From Bacteriovoracaceae bacterium (GTDB lineage Bacteria; Bdellovibrionota; Bacteriovoracia; Bacteriovoracales; Bacteriovoracaceae): 14,839 bases of DNA. The stretch covers positions 1-14,839 of the forward strand of contig JAGLCH010000022.1 in assembly GCA_023146355.1 (NCBI GenBank), read 5' to 3'. The notes beneath the pieces are model-generated. The model was not told the DNA's origin, did not search any database, and saw nothing but the letters and a program-made list of their open reading frames with translations. Each line of letters opens with the position of its first letter. The first letter of the stretch is position 1. Below, in pieces: positions 6,786 to 14,839 of this stretch. Both the position numbers and the translations under genes were made by a program.

Positions 6786-8693
6786 TTATACTTCTTTGAA
6801 GTCAGCGTCGACTACGTCTTCGTCTTCTTTCTTTGGAGCGGCCTCTGCCTCAGGCCCAGCTTGTGGCCCTGCGCCTTCTGCTCCAGGCTGCTCAGCATAT
6901 AGCTCCCCTGCAACTTTGTGAGTCACATTTTGAAGTGCCTCAGTTGCAGATTTTAGCTCTTCAATTGATTGATCCTCAAGATGCTTCTTTGCTTCTTCAA
7001 CTGCAGCTTCAAGTTCTACCTTAGAGGCGTCCTGAATTTTCCCTTCGCCTTCTTTAATCATCTTTTCAGACTGCATAATCAGAGCGTCAAGACTGTTTCT
7101 AGTATCAACAACTTCACGGCGCTTCTTATCATCTTCAGCGTTTACTTCTGCGTCTCTTACCATTTGCTCGATCTCTTCTTCCGAAAGACCAGATCCAGCA
7201 CTAATCTTGATTTCTTGTGTTTTACCAGTGGCCTTATCATGAGCTGTTACGTGAACGATACCATTCGCATCGATATCAAAAGTAACTTCAATTTGAGGTA
7301 CTCCACGTGGAGCTGGAGCGATATCAGAAAGATCAAATCGTCCAAGAGTTTTATTATCATTAGAGAACTCTCGCTCACCTTGTTGTACGTGAATTGATAC
7401 TGCTGGTTGATTGTCTTGAGCAGTTGAGAATACTTGCGACTTCTTAGTAGGAATCGTTGTATTCTTCTCGATAATTTTAGTCATAACTCCACCTAGTGTC
7501 TCAATACCTAGAGACAGAGGAGTTACATCAAGAAGTAGAACATCTTTAACATCACCTGCAAGTACTCCACCCTGAATAGCAGCGCCAGCAGCAACTACTT
7601 CATCAGGATTAACTCCCTTAGAGGGCTCTTTTGCAAAGATTTGCTTAACTTTTTCTTGTACTGCTGGAACACGAGTTGAACCACCAACAAGAATAATGTC
7701 ATCGATCTCGTCAAGGTCAAGACCTGAATCTTCGATGGCAACACGACATGGCTCAGAAAGTCTCTCAACAAGATCTGCGATTAAAGACTCAAACTTTGCA
7801 CGGGTTAGGTTGATGTTAAGGTGTTTTGGACCAGTCGCATCAGCTGTTATGAATGGAAGATTGATATCAGTTTGGTTAACATTTGAAAGTTCATGCTTGG
7901 CTTTTTCAGCAGCTTCTTTCAGACGCTGTAGTGCCATTGTATCTTTCTTAAGATCGATTGATGTCTCTTTCTTAAATTCTTCTGCAAGATAATTGATAAT
8001 TCTGTAATCAAAGTCTTCACCACCTAGAAATGTATCTCCATGTGTTGCTTTAACTTCAAAAACACCATCAGATGTAATTTCAAGGATTGAGACGTCGAAT
8101 GTACCGCCACCAAGATCGAATACAACAATATTTCTATCAACTTTAGTATCTAACCCATAAGCAAGGGCAGCTGCAGTTGGCTCATTGATGATACGCTTAA
8201 CTTCAAGTCCTGCAATACGACCAGCATCTTTTGTTGCTTGTCTCTGAGCATCATTGAAATACGCAGGAACTGTGATTACAGCTTCATCTACTGCTTCTCC
8301 AAGATAATCTTCAGCAGCTTGCTTAAGCTTCATAAGAACATGAGCTGAAATTTCTTGAGGTGCCAGCTCATTTGAGTCAACTTTAACCCAAGCGTCACCA
8401 TTTTTATTTGCGAAGATTTCGAAAGGAGCTACTTCTTGAAATTTTGCAACTTCTTTAGCACTCTCTTTTCTACCAACCAAACGCTTAATACCAAAAACTG
8501 TTTTTGTTGGGTTAGTTACAGCTTGTCTCTTTGCAACCTGTCCAACAAGCTTTTCACCATTGTTGGCAAATCCTACAATTGAAGGAGTTGTATTGTGCCC
8601 TTCAGCGTTTGGAATGATTTTATACTGTCCATTTTCTAGTACCGATACACATGAGTTTGTAGTCCCAAGGTCGATTCCAATAATTTTTCCCAT
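6786..8693 (-). CDS. dnaK: Chaperone protein DnaK (Hsp70)
   Basis: This is the ATP-driven cytoplasmic chaperone that works with DnaJ and GrpE. The 635 residues are the normal length. The nucleotide-binding domain shows GIDLGTTNS (6-14), NEPTAAALAYG (170-180), the phosphate-2 loop DLGGGTFD (193-200) and GGSTRVP (337-343). The hydrophobic interdomain linker VLLLDVTPLSLG is at 385-396. The beta substrate-binding domain follows, then the helical lid from about 505 and an Ala/Gly/Glu/Pro-rich tail ending DVVDADFKEV, as in most bacterial DnaK proteins. The ATG at 8693 follows GAGGAG (complement of 8700-8705) at good spacing, 21 bases after the grpE stop. A run of nine A residues in the mRNA begins at the stop codon. 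Nothing in the catalytic motifs is missing. Confidence 0.98.
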   Translation of the reverse strand: MGKIIGIDLGTTNSCVSVLENGQYKIIPNAEGHNTTPSIVGFANNGEKLVGQVAKRQAVTNPTKTVFGIKRLVGRKESAKEVAKFQEVAPFEIFANKNGDAWVKVDSNELAPQEISAHVLMKLKQAAEDYLGEAVDEAVITVPAYFNDAQRQATKDAGRIAGLEVKRIINEPTAAALAYGLDTKVDRNIVVFDLGGGTFDVSILEITSDGVFEVKATHGDTFLGGEDFDYRIINYLAEEFKKETSIDLKKDTMALQRLKEAAEKAKHELSNVNQTDINLPFITADATGPKHLNINLTRAKFESLIADLVERLSEPCRVAIEDSGLDLDEIDDIILVGGSTRVPAVQEKVKQIFAKEPSKGVNPDEVVAAGAAIQGGVLAGDVKDVLLLDVTPLSLGIETLGGVMTKIIEKNTTIPTKKSQVFSTAQDNQPAVSIHVQQGEREFSNDNKTLGRFDLSDIAPAPRGVPQIEVTFDIDANGIVHVTAHDKATGKTQEIKISAGSGLSEEEIEQMVRDAEVNAEDDKKRREVVDTRNSLDALIMQSEKMIKEGEGKIQDASKVELEAAVEEAKKHLEDQSIEELKSATEALQNVTHKVAGELYAEQPGAEGAGPQAGPEAEAAPKKEDEDVVDADFKEV

Positions 8694-8714
8694 AATTTTC
8701 TCCTCTATTAAATT

Positions 8715-9275
8715 TTAGTCGTTTTTAGCAATTACTACTTTTGAAGCTCTAAGAAGGCGGCCATTAAGCATGTAGCCCTTCTGGTACTCCATAATAACTT
8801 CTTGATCTTTCTTTCCTTCTGCTGGCTGTTGCGCCATTGCTTCGTGAAAGTTTGGATCGAAAACTTCTCCAACGGCCTCAATACTTTCAAGGCCATTTTT
8901 CTTAAGTGCATCAAGAAATTGTCCGCGAACCATATCGATCCCCTTACAGATATTCTGAATTTTCTCATCTTCATCATTTTCAATGGCAACCATTGAGTGG
9001 TCAAAAGTGTCAATAACATCAATAAGGGATGAAAGAATTTTTTCATTTCCGTACTTAATGAGACTTTCTTTTTCGCGATTAAAGCGCCTTCTCATATTAT
9101 CCATTTCAGCAGCTAGGTAGTAGTACTTTGATTTAAAGTCCTCCTCCTCTTCTTTAGCCTCTTCCTTTGGAATATCCTCAACAGCAGACTCTTCGACTAC
9201 TGCCTCTTCAGAATTGTCTTCCTGAACCTCTGCACATACTTCTTCATTCTCAGCTTCTACTTCATTTTCACTCAT
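8715..9275 (-). CDS. grpE: Nucleotide exchange factor GrpE
   Basis: GrpE releases ADP from DnaK and resets the chaperone cycle. The 186-residue protein has a strongly acidic, Glu-rich N-terminal region (about 1-47), the long dimerising helix with AAEMDNMRRRFNREKE (55-70), and the C-terminal beta domain with the family signatures FDPNFHEAM (139-147) and GYMLNGRLLRAS (167-178). I chose ATG at 9275. A TTG three codons upstream (9284) is possible, but it would sit directly against the AAGGA at 9289-9285, whereas the ATG has that sequence 9 bases away. First gene of the grpE-dnaK-dnaJ operon, downstream of a sigma-32-like promoter. No hrcA gene precedes it in this window and no CIRCE-type inverted repeat is present. 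Confidence 0.96.
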   Translation of the reverse strand: MSENEVEAENEEVCAEVQEDNSEEAVVEESAVEDIPKEEAKEEEEDFKSKYYYLAAEMDNMRRRFNREKESLIKYGNEKILSSLIDVIDTFDHSMVAIENDEDEKIQNICKGIDMVRGQFLDALKKNGLESIEAVGEVFDPNFHEAMAQQPAEGKKDQEVIMEYQKGYMLNGRLLRASKVVIAKND

Positions 9276-9316
9276 GGGGCCCAATCCTTAATTTTGGTAA
9301 TTCTTTTCTAGCAACA

Positions 9317-9343
9317 AGATGGGAAGTCTTTGAGTTGTGTCAA
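9317..9343 (-). promoter_or_regulatory. Sigma-32-like heat-shock promoter of grpE-dnaK-dnaJ
   Basis: On the minus strand TTGACA (9343-9338) is followed after 13 bases by TCCCATCT (9324-9317). The second element agrees with seven of eight bases of the RpoH -10 consensus CCCCATNT, the first is close to CTTGAAA, and the 13-base gap is within the usual range. A sigma-70 reading fails, because 17 bases after TTGACA the hexamer is ATCTTG. Transcription would start near 9310, about 35 bases before the grpE ATG. This is a consensus match, not measured activity. Confidence 0.65.
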
Positions 9344-9387
9344 TGGGCCGTCAGAAAAAAAGGAGATTATTTATAACAACACGATTA

Positions 9388-10473
9388 TTAAAGGATTTTC
9401 TGTCTAAAAAGCTGATCAAGTAGAGAATCAAGAAGTAAGAAACCTCGGGGCGTCGCAGCAATCACAGAATTACTACTCCTGACAAGACCTTTAGTAAGCC
9501 AATCATCAAGTATTTTCGATGGAATCTGCTCTTTTGGAACTCCAATCGAAGAGCGAAATGCCATATAAAACTTTTCAAGAACAAGCTCATCTTCAGTTAC
9601 GTTTTCAAGCTCATAATCAATACCAGTGTTATTCCACTTGTAGCGAATATGCTCTTTCTCAGATGCTAAGACACCAGTTGCTGATGGACCAATGGCCCCT
9701 ATCGAATCGGAGTTCCAATATTTTAGGTTGTGGCGAGATTCATTCCCAGGTTTTGCAAAGTTTGAAACTTCATAATGAGCAAACCCCTGCTCAATCATAT
9801 AGTCGGATAAGCTTAAAAACTCATCCTCGATCTGCTCCTCACAGGGCAGTTCACAGTAGTGCTTATAGCTCTCGTCCACTGTTAACACATAGGAACTTAG
9901 GTGATTAGCGCCGAGATCAATTAGCTTCGATGCTTCACCTCTCAAATTTCTCTTGCCGTCTGAAAAAGGAAGTCCCATCATTAGGTCGGCAGAATAGCTA
10001 ATCCCCAATTGGCCCATTTCCTTCAAAAGTTTGCAGGCCTCATCTGCCGAATGCACTCGATCTAAATACCCAAGTAACCTGTCGTCCAGAGACTGAACCC
10101 CAATAGAGAAACGATTGACGCCTATATCCATCCATTTCTTTATTTCATCTATATTGGTCGACTTAGGATTTACTTCTATCGTGAATTCAAGATTATTTGA
10201 AAACTGAAACTGTTTAAGAAAGTGTTGTAAGTAGTTTCTCCCCTTTTGCCCCCACAAAGTTGGAGTTCCACCACCGATGTAGATGGTCTCAAGAGCTCCC
10301 CACTGGGCATGTTGCTCACGATGTAACTTATTTACTCGGATTAGGTGTTCACCTAGATCTGTATGCAAAACATCAAGCTTATTTTCAGTAAGCGCCTGAC
10401 TATGAAAATCACAGTAGTTGCATTTTTTGATGCAAAAAGGAAAGTGAATGTAGAGGCCTAAAACGTCATTCAA
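9388..10473 (-). CDS. hemW: Radical SAM heme chaperone HemW
   Basis: HemW is a radical-SAM-family protein that binds heme and hands it to membrane enzymes. It was formerly annotated as oxygen-independent coproporphyrinogen III oxidase. The 361 residues show LYIHFPFC (7-14), the [4Fe-4S] motif Cys14-x3-Cys18-x2-Cys21, GGGTPT (67-72), FSIGVQSLDDRLLGYLDR (122-139), the DLMMGLP stretch (163-169) and the HemW signature HYEVSNFA with HNLKYW (233-253). The residues after Cys21 are Asp-Phe, so the fourth cysteine of true HemN (CxxxCxxCxC) is absent, which separates HemW from HemN. The only start giving the usual N-terminus is TTG at 10473, with AGG upstream at acceptable spacing. It is divergent from the M16 peptidase gene, with 76 bases between, and upstream of grpE on the same strand. 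Confidence 0.93.
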   Translation of the reverse strand: MNDVLGLYIHFPFCIKKCNYCDFHSQALTENKLDVLHTDLGEHLIRVNKLHREQHAQWGALETIYIGGGTPTLWGQKGRNYLQHFLKQFQFSNNLEFTIEVNPKSTNIDEIKKWMDIGVNRFSIGVQSLDDRLLGYLDRVHSADEACKLLKEMGQLGISYSADLMMGLPFSDGKRNLRGEASKLIDLGANHLSSYVLTVDESYKHYCELPCEEQIEDEFLSLSDYMIEQGFAHYEVSNFAKPGNESRHNLKYWNSDSIGAIGPSATGVLASEKEHIRYKWNNTGIDYELENVTEDELVLEKFYMAFRSSIGVPKEQIPSKILDDWLTKGLVRSSNSVIAATPRGFLLLDSLLDQLFRQKIL

Positions 10474-10504
10474 TTATTACCTATCATTTAAAAGGCGACA
10501 CTTA

Positions 10505-10513
10505 TGGTAAGAT
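10505..10513 (+). promoter_or_regulatory. Putative extended -10 promoter of the M16 peptidase gene
   Basis: TGGTAAGAT fits the extended -10 form TG-N-TAAGAT, about 37 bases before the ATG at 10550. The -35 position holds only about CATTTA, which is weak, as is common for extended -10 promoters. It lies in the 76-base gap shared with the divergent hemW gene. Confidence 0.4.
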
Positions 10514-10549
10514 AGAAATTAAGCTTAACATAGATGGAGACTGAAGTAG

Positions 10550-13105
10550 ATGCAATATAGAGAATATATCACCCCGAAAGGGGTCAGAACAATGTTAGTA
10601 AAATCCCCTGGAAGTACTGCTGCAAGTATTCAGGTCTGGTTCCGCGCTGGATCAGCTCTTGAAAGTGAAAGCAATCAGGGCATCGCTCACTTTTTAGAGC
10701 ACATGTTTTTTAAAGGTACCAAGAAAAGACCGGGTAGTAAGATTGCTGACGAAGTCGAAACATTTGGTGGAGAAATAAATGCTTTTACCTCGTTCGACTA
10801 CACCTGTTATTTTATCAATTGTCCAAAAAACAAGATTCAGAAGTCCACTGAAATTTTAATGGACATGGTATCTGAGCCTCTTTTTTCTGCCAGTGACATA
10901 GGCCCTGAAAGAGAAGTCGTCCAAGAAGAGCTAAAGCGCTCTATTGATAATCCTTCACAGTATTCCTTCTCAAAGATTCAATCAGAATCTTTTGGCGGAG
11001 CCTACAGTAGATCAATCCTTGGAAAAAAAGAAACGATAGCGAAATTCTCACGCCCACAACTTGAAAGGTTTAAAAACCAACACTACAGCAAATCAAATAT
11101 GCTTGTTGTTGTTGCCGGTGATTTTGATGACTCCACAATTATTAAAAAAATAGATTCCTTCGACTTTCCTGTGGGCAAGGATGCCTTGCTGCCAGAATTT
11201 TCTATAAAGGCCCCAGGAGGGGTTAACGTCCACTGCAAAGAAACCAATATGTGCCAGCTTACCATATGCTGTCAGGGTACAGACTATCTAAGCGAGTTTG
11301 CATCGGCCGAAGACCTCGCTATTAACTGCTTAGGTCATGGAGAGACATCACCTCTGTATGAAAAATTAGTAATGGACGATACTCTTGCAAACTATGCATC
11401 ATCAACAACGATGTACATGGCAAAAGGCAGTGCTCATTTAATTCGAATTAATTTCCCAGAAGAAAGCTTAAAAGAAGTTTATAAAAAACTAGTCTCTGTT
11501 CTTTCTGATTCTATTGAAAATGGATTTAGCGAGAGAGAGATTACTAAAATTCAAAATCAATATATCGCTTCAAAAATATATGAAAAAGAAACACTTGAAG
11601 CTTTTTCTTTTACCCTTGGTAACAGCTATGCCCAGACAGGAGATTACCTGTGCGAGCAAAAGTTCATCGACAAATTAAATGACACCAAGCCAGAATCCGT
11701 CAACAGCGGACTTCAGCGCATTTTTAATCGCGACCTCCACTTTAGTCTGCAAGTTCCACAAAACATGGACATGAAGAAGGCCAAGGCCGAAACGGTAAAA
11801 CTTCAAAGAGAAATGAAGGCACTTAAAAAGAAAGGTAAAACAGAAAAAAAGATATCGTCGACTTCCTCTAAATTTGATCCTCAGGTAAAGAAGGTCCAGC
11901 TAAAAGAAGGGATCTCTCTAATCTATAGAAACAATAACATCACTCCAACCTTTGCTATGCATATCTACACCAAAGGTGGCCTGACTGAAGAGAATGCAGA
12001 GAATAACGGTGCACACAACTTGATCAGCTCACTAATTACTCGTGGACACCGCGAAGCTGGCAATGAAGAAATTCAGCAGTACCTTGAGGACAATTCAGCA
12101 TCTCTTCAGGGATTCTCTGGAAAAAATGCATACGGCATGACTCTTAACGGGATGTCTAAAAACTCAACGAAACTTTTTAACCACTTTTTCAATTCATTCT
12201 TTCACCCAACTTTTCCTGCTAAATATTTAAAACACGAAAAGGAGCTTTCCTTTAGAGCACTAAAGATGCAAGAAGAGGACCCAGTAAAACACTGTTTTGA
12301 ATCGTTCAGTAATATGGTATTTAAAGGACATCCATATGCTCAAAGTATTCTGGGGACAAAAAAATCTATTAAGTCACAAACAAGAAAAACTCTACATGAC
12401 CTTCACCTTGATAATGTTAATAAGAGAGAGATTCAAATAACATACTGTGGTGACCTCTCATTATCAGAAGTAATGAAACTTCTAGCTCCTTTTGTTAATA
12501 ATCTAAATCCGCGAAAAAAATCTACTCTAAAAAGGAAGAGCTATACTCCCATATCTGGAAACTCAGAGTGGATTGAATTCCCAAGAGAGCAGGCGCATAT
12601 TTTAATTGGTATCCCCACTAGTCCACTTGGAAGTAAGGATAATATCTATCTAAAAATGTTAACAGCGCACTTGATTGGGCAATCATCGGAGCTTTTTGTA
12701 GAAGTACGTGATCGCCTAGGCCTTTGCTACTCTGCTCAGCCAGTTAACTTTATGGCAATGGAAGGGGGCTACTGGGCCATCTATATTGCCACAGGAAATG
12801 ATAAGGTAGATAAGGCAACTGAAGCTGTTGAAAAGTTAATCCACCGAATAGCAAACAAGGGGATTACAAAGCGTGAATTCAAAAAAATAAAATCTATGAT
12901 TAGAGGTCAAGAAGAGATTAACATTCAAACGAATGAGGACTATGCCAACGTCTACTCTGTACCATCTCTTCAGGGGCTTGGACTGGACTACTTTCACAAA
13001 AACTCTGAAATTATAGAAGCTGTTCAGTATGAAGACTTCCAGAAAAATGTGCGAAGACTTCTAAGTAAGAAATTTAACAAAGTAATTGTCGGACAATCGA
13101 AATAG
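10550..13105 (+). CDS. M16 family zinc metallopeptidase, two halves fused
   Basis: This is an 851-residue pitrilysin/insulinase-like protease. The N-terminal half holds the inverted zinc motif HFLEH (47-51), with His47, Glu50 and His51, and the third ligand Glu127 in REVVQEELKR, exactly 76 residues after His51 as in mitochondrial-processing peptidase-type enzymes. The second half (about 445-851) repeats the fold without HxxEH but keeps the Arg/Tyr-containing VEVRDRLGLCYS (718-729), which in partner subunits contacts substrate. A Lys-rich linker (about 408-435) joins them. The halves are each about 400 residues, so this looks like a fusion of the two M16B subunits often encoded by adjacent genes. 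There is no signal peptide, so cytoplasmic location is inferred. A stop codon immediately precedes the ATG, fixing the earliest start; GGAG lies 11 bases upstream. Substrates (peptides or small proteins) cannot be read from sequence. Confidence 0.93.
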   Translation: MQYREYITPKGVRTMLVKSPGSTAASIQVWFRAGSALESESNQGIAHFLEHMFFKGTKKRPGSKIADEVETFGGEINAFTSFDYTCYFINCPKNKIQKSTEILMDMVSEPLFSASDIGPEREVVQEELKRSIDNPSQYSFSKIQSESFGGAYSRSILGKKETIAKFSRPQLERFKNQHYSKSNMLVVVAGDFDDSTIIKKIDSFDFPVGKDALLPEFSIKAPGGVNVHCKETNMCQLTICCQGTDYLSEFASAEDLAINCLGHGETSPLYEKLVMDDTLANYASSTTMYMAKGSAHLIRINFPEESLKEVYKKLVSVLSDSIENGFSEREITKIQNQYIASKIYEKETLEAFSFTLGNSYAQTGDYLCEQKFIDKLNDTKPESVNSGLQRIFNRDLHFSLQVPQNMDMKKAKAETVKLQREMKALKKKGKTEKKISSTSSKFDPQVKKVQLKEGISLIYRNNNITPTFAMHIYTKGGLTEENAENNGAHNLISSLITRGHREAGNEEIQQYLEDNSASLQGFSGKNAYGMTLNGMSKNSTKLFNHFFNSFFHPTFPAKYLKHEKELSFRALKMQEEDPVKHCFESFSNMVFKGHPYAQSILGTKKSIKSQTRKTLHDLHLDNVNKREIQITYCGDLSLSEVMKLLAPFVNNLNPRKKSTLKRKSYTPISGNSEWIEFPREQAHILIGIPTSPLGSKDNIYLKMLTAHLIGQSSELFVEVRDRLGLCYSAQPVNFMAMEGGYWAIYIATGNDKVDKATEAVEKLIHRIANKGITKREFKKIKSMIRGQEEINIQTNEDYANVYSVPSLQGLGLDYFHKNSEIIEAVQYEDFQKNVRRLLSKKFNKVIVGQSK

Positions 13106-13156
13106 TTCTTCTGCGACAGGAACTCCCAAGTGAACAATAATCGGAATAAAGAAAGA

Positions 13157-13189
13157 CCCCATCTACGAAATGATGGGGCCTTGCTTTAT
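13157..13189. terminator. Probable bidirectional terminator
   Basis: CCCCATC (13157-13163) pairs with GATGGGG (13172-13178) around an 8-base loop. The right side reads CCTTGCTTTAT, a broken T-tract; on the minus strand the stem is followed by TCTTTCTTTATT, which is better. It lies between the stop of the M16 gene (13105) and the stop of the convergent gene (13220). The rest of that gap shows nothing else. Confidence 0.65.
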
Positions 13190-13219
13190 GTATAAGATAA
13201 TTGTGTGTGTTTTCCTTAC

Positions 13220-14839
13220 TTAGAACTTAAGGTCAATGGTGATTGTTTTATTCGAGGCACTAATATTGAGTCTATCGTCTGCAATGATTTGCTTTATTAT
13301 TAAAAGCGAAAATCTCCGACTACTAATCCCAAAGGGAAGATCTGTTTTCGTCACTTTCAACACCAATTTCTCAGTTACTTTATCAAAATGTGCTTTTGCT
13401 TCAATCGTTGCATCTTTCGTTATTCCAAATATTTTCATTTCTACCTTAAGGATAACATCATTATCTTTAGACGTTATATTGAGGTGTTTAAGTGATGGAC
13501 TGATGTCTTTTACAAGATCTACAGGATTTATATCTCTGCCGCTGGCCCTCTCCATTTCATCGTATATAGACATGATATTTTTTACTTTTTTATTATCTTC
13601 ATCATTGATAATAGTGCTCATATAAAAGTTGCCGTCTTTCAAACACTCAACAATCATCTCACTATAATCATATGGCATTATTTCATTTTGCTTAGAGCAT
13701 CGACCCTTCAGATCAAGAATAGTATTACTTCCCTCATTGCTAACTAATTGTATTGCGGGAATATCAATATCGACGCTATCCTCTTGAACTGTGACTCTAG
13801 CAATTTCAAGAAAGTACCTCCCATCTCTATTAACATTTGAAAGGAATATTTCGGTTTGTGGGATTTCTAGCGTAGTTAAACACGAGTTCAGAGACTCATC
13901 AAAATTGATGTTTTCTATACTGTCTGCGTTAATTTCTCGCGGTAGCTCAAAGTTACTCTCACACTTTAGTTTTATACCATGGGTTCCTGCAAAGATTTCA
14001 TTTCCCACGTTGACTGTAGTATACCCAACCTCTGTTGAAAAATCACCGTTAGTCATATCAATTGCCTTAAGGTTGGCATCTATTTCAATATTACCTACTG
14101 TTTCATTTTCCATCTTGATATTAAACTCAGCGTACTTATCATTCATTTCCTTGATATTTGAAGTATCTAAACATGTCATAACTAAAGCATTTATATCGTT
14201 ATTCGAGATCCCCTCTCTACTTTTGTCACAACTTAAGTGAATGTTAGTTCCATGTATTTTTATACTCTCTAGCAGAATATCAATTTCATCTGTTTTCACA
14301 CTTACAATCTTCTCATCTAATATTATTGAAGGATGATTTGTGATAATCTTTAACTCTTCAGTTTTTCCCTCTGCCGTTTCAGAGCTACTCACAAATGATA
14401 GGCCGCGAACTTCCAAAGCAACATCATCAATACAATCATAAATAAGTTTATTGGGATCAAATTTTTCAATATCACTATTTTTCTTACAGGTGAGCGCCAT
14501 ATGGTCAACATTCAACTTAATACTCTCATCAAGAGTGAATTCAGTTTTGTCTGCGGCCATAAAAATGCGCTTTGTTTTAAATTTTACACTCGTGATATCA
14601 GTGGAGACCTTAATACTGCTCCCACTATCATCTATTTCCCTCATCGTTGCTCTAATGCTTATTGGTTCACCCTCTTCCAGCGGTATAAAGGATGAGTCAC
14701 TGAGACAACCATATTTCAAAGCTTGAATATCATTCCCGGGAAAATCAGGATGTTTCTTACAGAAAAATTTAAAATTATCTGCTTCAACATTCATCTCCTG
14801 ATACGCCAAAGCAAACTCTTTAGAATCAATGGAAATTTG
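13220..14839 (-). CDS. Unrecognised protein with five cysteine-pair repeats (5' end outside window)
   Basis: The reading frame is open to the window edge, adding QISIDSKEFALA before the first TTG-like codon at 14809, so the true start lies outside and 539 residues are visible. I do not recognise the family. Counting from the codon at 14809, ten cysteines occur and no others: 17/35, 108/126, 194/213, 283/310 and 371/389. The first cysteine of each pair recurs every 86-91 residues. Each unit has an alternating hydrophobic strand ending in Cys, 18-27 residues to the second Cys, usually in L-x3-C-[LI], then further beta-like strands rich in Asp, Glu, Ser and Lys. The last 130 residues have no cysteine and end in beta-type strands (KTITIDLKF). 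Pairing suggests disulfides and therefore a periplasmic or exported protein, but any signal peptide is outside the window. It is convergent with the M16 gene. Confidence 0.85.
   Translation of the reverse strand, partial: QISIDSKEFALAYQEMNVEADNFKFFCKKHPDFPGNDIQALKYGCLSDSSFIPLEEGEPISIRATMREIDDSGSSIKVSTDITSVKFKTKRIFMAADKTEFTLDESIKLNVDHMALTCKKNSDIEKFDPNKLIYDCIDDVALEVRGLSFVSSSETAEGKTEELKIITNHPSIILDEKIVSVKTDEIDILLESIKIHGTNIHLSCDKSREGISNNDINALVMTCLDTSNIKEMNDKYAEFNIKMENETVGNIEIDANLKAIDMTNGDFSTEVGYTTVNVGNEIFAGTHGIKLKCESNFELPREINADSIENINFDESLNSCLTTLEIPQTEIFLSNVNRDGRYFLEIARVTVQEDSVDIDIPAIQLVSNEGSNTILDLKGRCSKQNEIMPYDYSEMIVECLKDGNFYMSTIINDEDNKKVKNIMSIYDEMERASGRDINPVDLVKDISPSLKHLNITSKDNDVILKVEMKIFGITKDATIEAKAHFDKVTEKLVLKVTKTDLPFGISSRRFSLLIIKQIIADDRLNISASNKTITIDLKF
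13643..14761 (-). repeat. Five protein-level repeats of about 88 residues, two cysteines each
   Basis: Second-cysteine motifs compare as ALKYGCLSDS, KLIYDCIDDV, ALVMTCLDTS, ESLNSCLTTL and EMIVECLKDG; the strands before the first cysteine compare as NFKFFC, HMALTC, NIHLSC, GIKLKC and DLKGRC. Sequence identity between units is low apart from the cysteines and hydrophobic pattern, so the repeats are old and no DNA-level repeat remains. The fourth unit has an insertion of about nine residues between its cysteines. More units may lie before the window edge. Confidence 0.7.

Noticed and set aside
6969..7397. A 142-residue plus-strand open frame opposite dnaK
   Set aside because: It is antisense to a fully conserved DnaK chain; its hydrophobic translation follows from the complement of dnaK codons.
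9276..9387. CIRCE operator or HrcA site before grpE
   Set aside because: No TTAGCACTC-N9-GAGTGCTAA inverted repeat or close variant is visible between hemW and grpE.
9519..9908. A 129-residue plus-strand open frame opposite hemW
   Set aside because: It is antisense to conserved HemW motifs, with no family resemblance of its own.
13791..14240. A 149-residue plus-strand open frame opposite the repeat protein
   Set aside because: The minus frame has the regular cysteine-pair repeats and runs on through the window edge. The plus frame is Ser/Leu/Ile-rich, as expected from the complement of an AT-rich Asp/Glu/Asn-rich gene, and has no upstream signals.

Overview
The window looks like ordinary chromosome of a low-GC Gram-negative bacterium. 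It carries a lipoprotein with a clear lipobox, a HemW-type heme chaperone, MreB, and a grpE-dnaK-dnaJ cluster behind a sigma-32-like promoter. Protein style and gene set remind me of the Bdellovibrionota (Bacteriovorax/Halobacteriovorax group), but that assignment is from memory and is not proven by any one sequence feature. I see no insertion sequence, prophage, CRISPR array, tRNA or rRNA.

Left part (1-4132). A 3'-truncated mreB lies on the minus strand, 20 bases downstream of an AMP nucleosidase-like gene with a lysine-rich N-terminal tail; the two probably share a transcript. A divergent single-gene unit follows on the plus strand. It has a good promoter, a 32-residue very basic protein (1927-2025) and a perfect bidirectional terminator, beyond which sits a convergent 663-residue lipoprotein. 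That lipoprotein has TPR-like helices plus a periplasmic-binding-protein fold, the layout of the LpoA penicillin-binding-protein activators. MreB and the LpoA-like protein both point to cell-wall growth.

Middle part (4133-10473). A plus-strand glutamate/aspartate-type sodium or proton symporter meets the minus-strand heat-shock operon head to head across a shared terminator. The operon reads grpE, dnaK, dnaJ on the minus strand. It begins at a promoter resembling the sigma-32 consensus and has a perfect U-tract-free hairpin between dnaK and dnaJ. hemW lies just upstream on the same strand and starts with TTG.

Right part (10474-14839). Divergent from hemW is an 851-residue M16 metallopeptidase that fuses an active and an inactive half in one chain. 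It ends at a hairpin shared with a convergent, 5'-truncated gene. That last gene encodes an unrecognised protein with five repeats of about 88 residues, each carrying one cysteine pair.

Most of the window is housekeeping. The least explained parts are the five-repeat cysteine-pair protein, the 32-residue basic protein, and the lysine-rich tail on the AMP nucleosidase.
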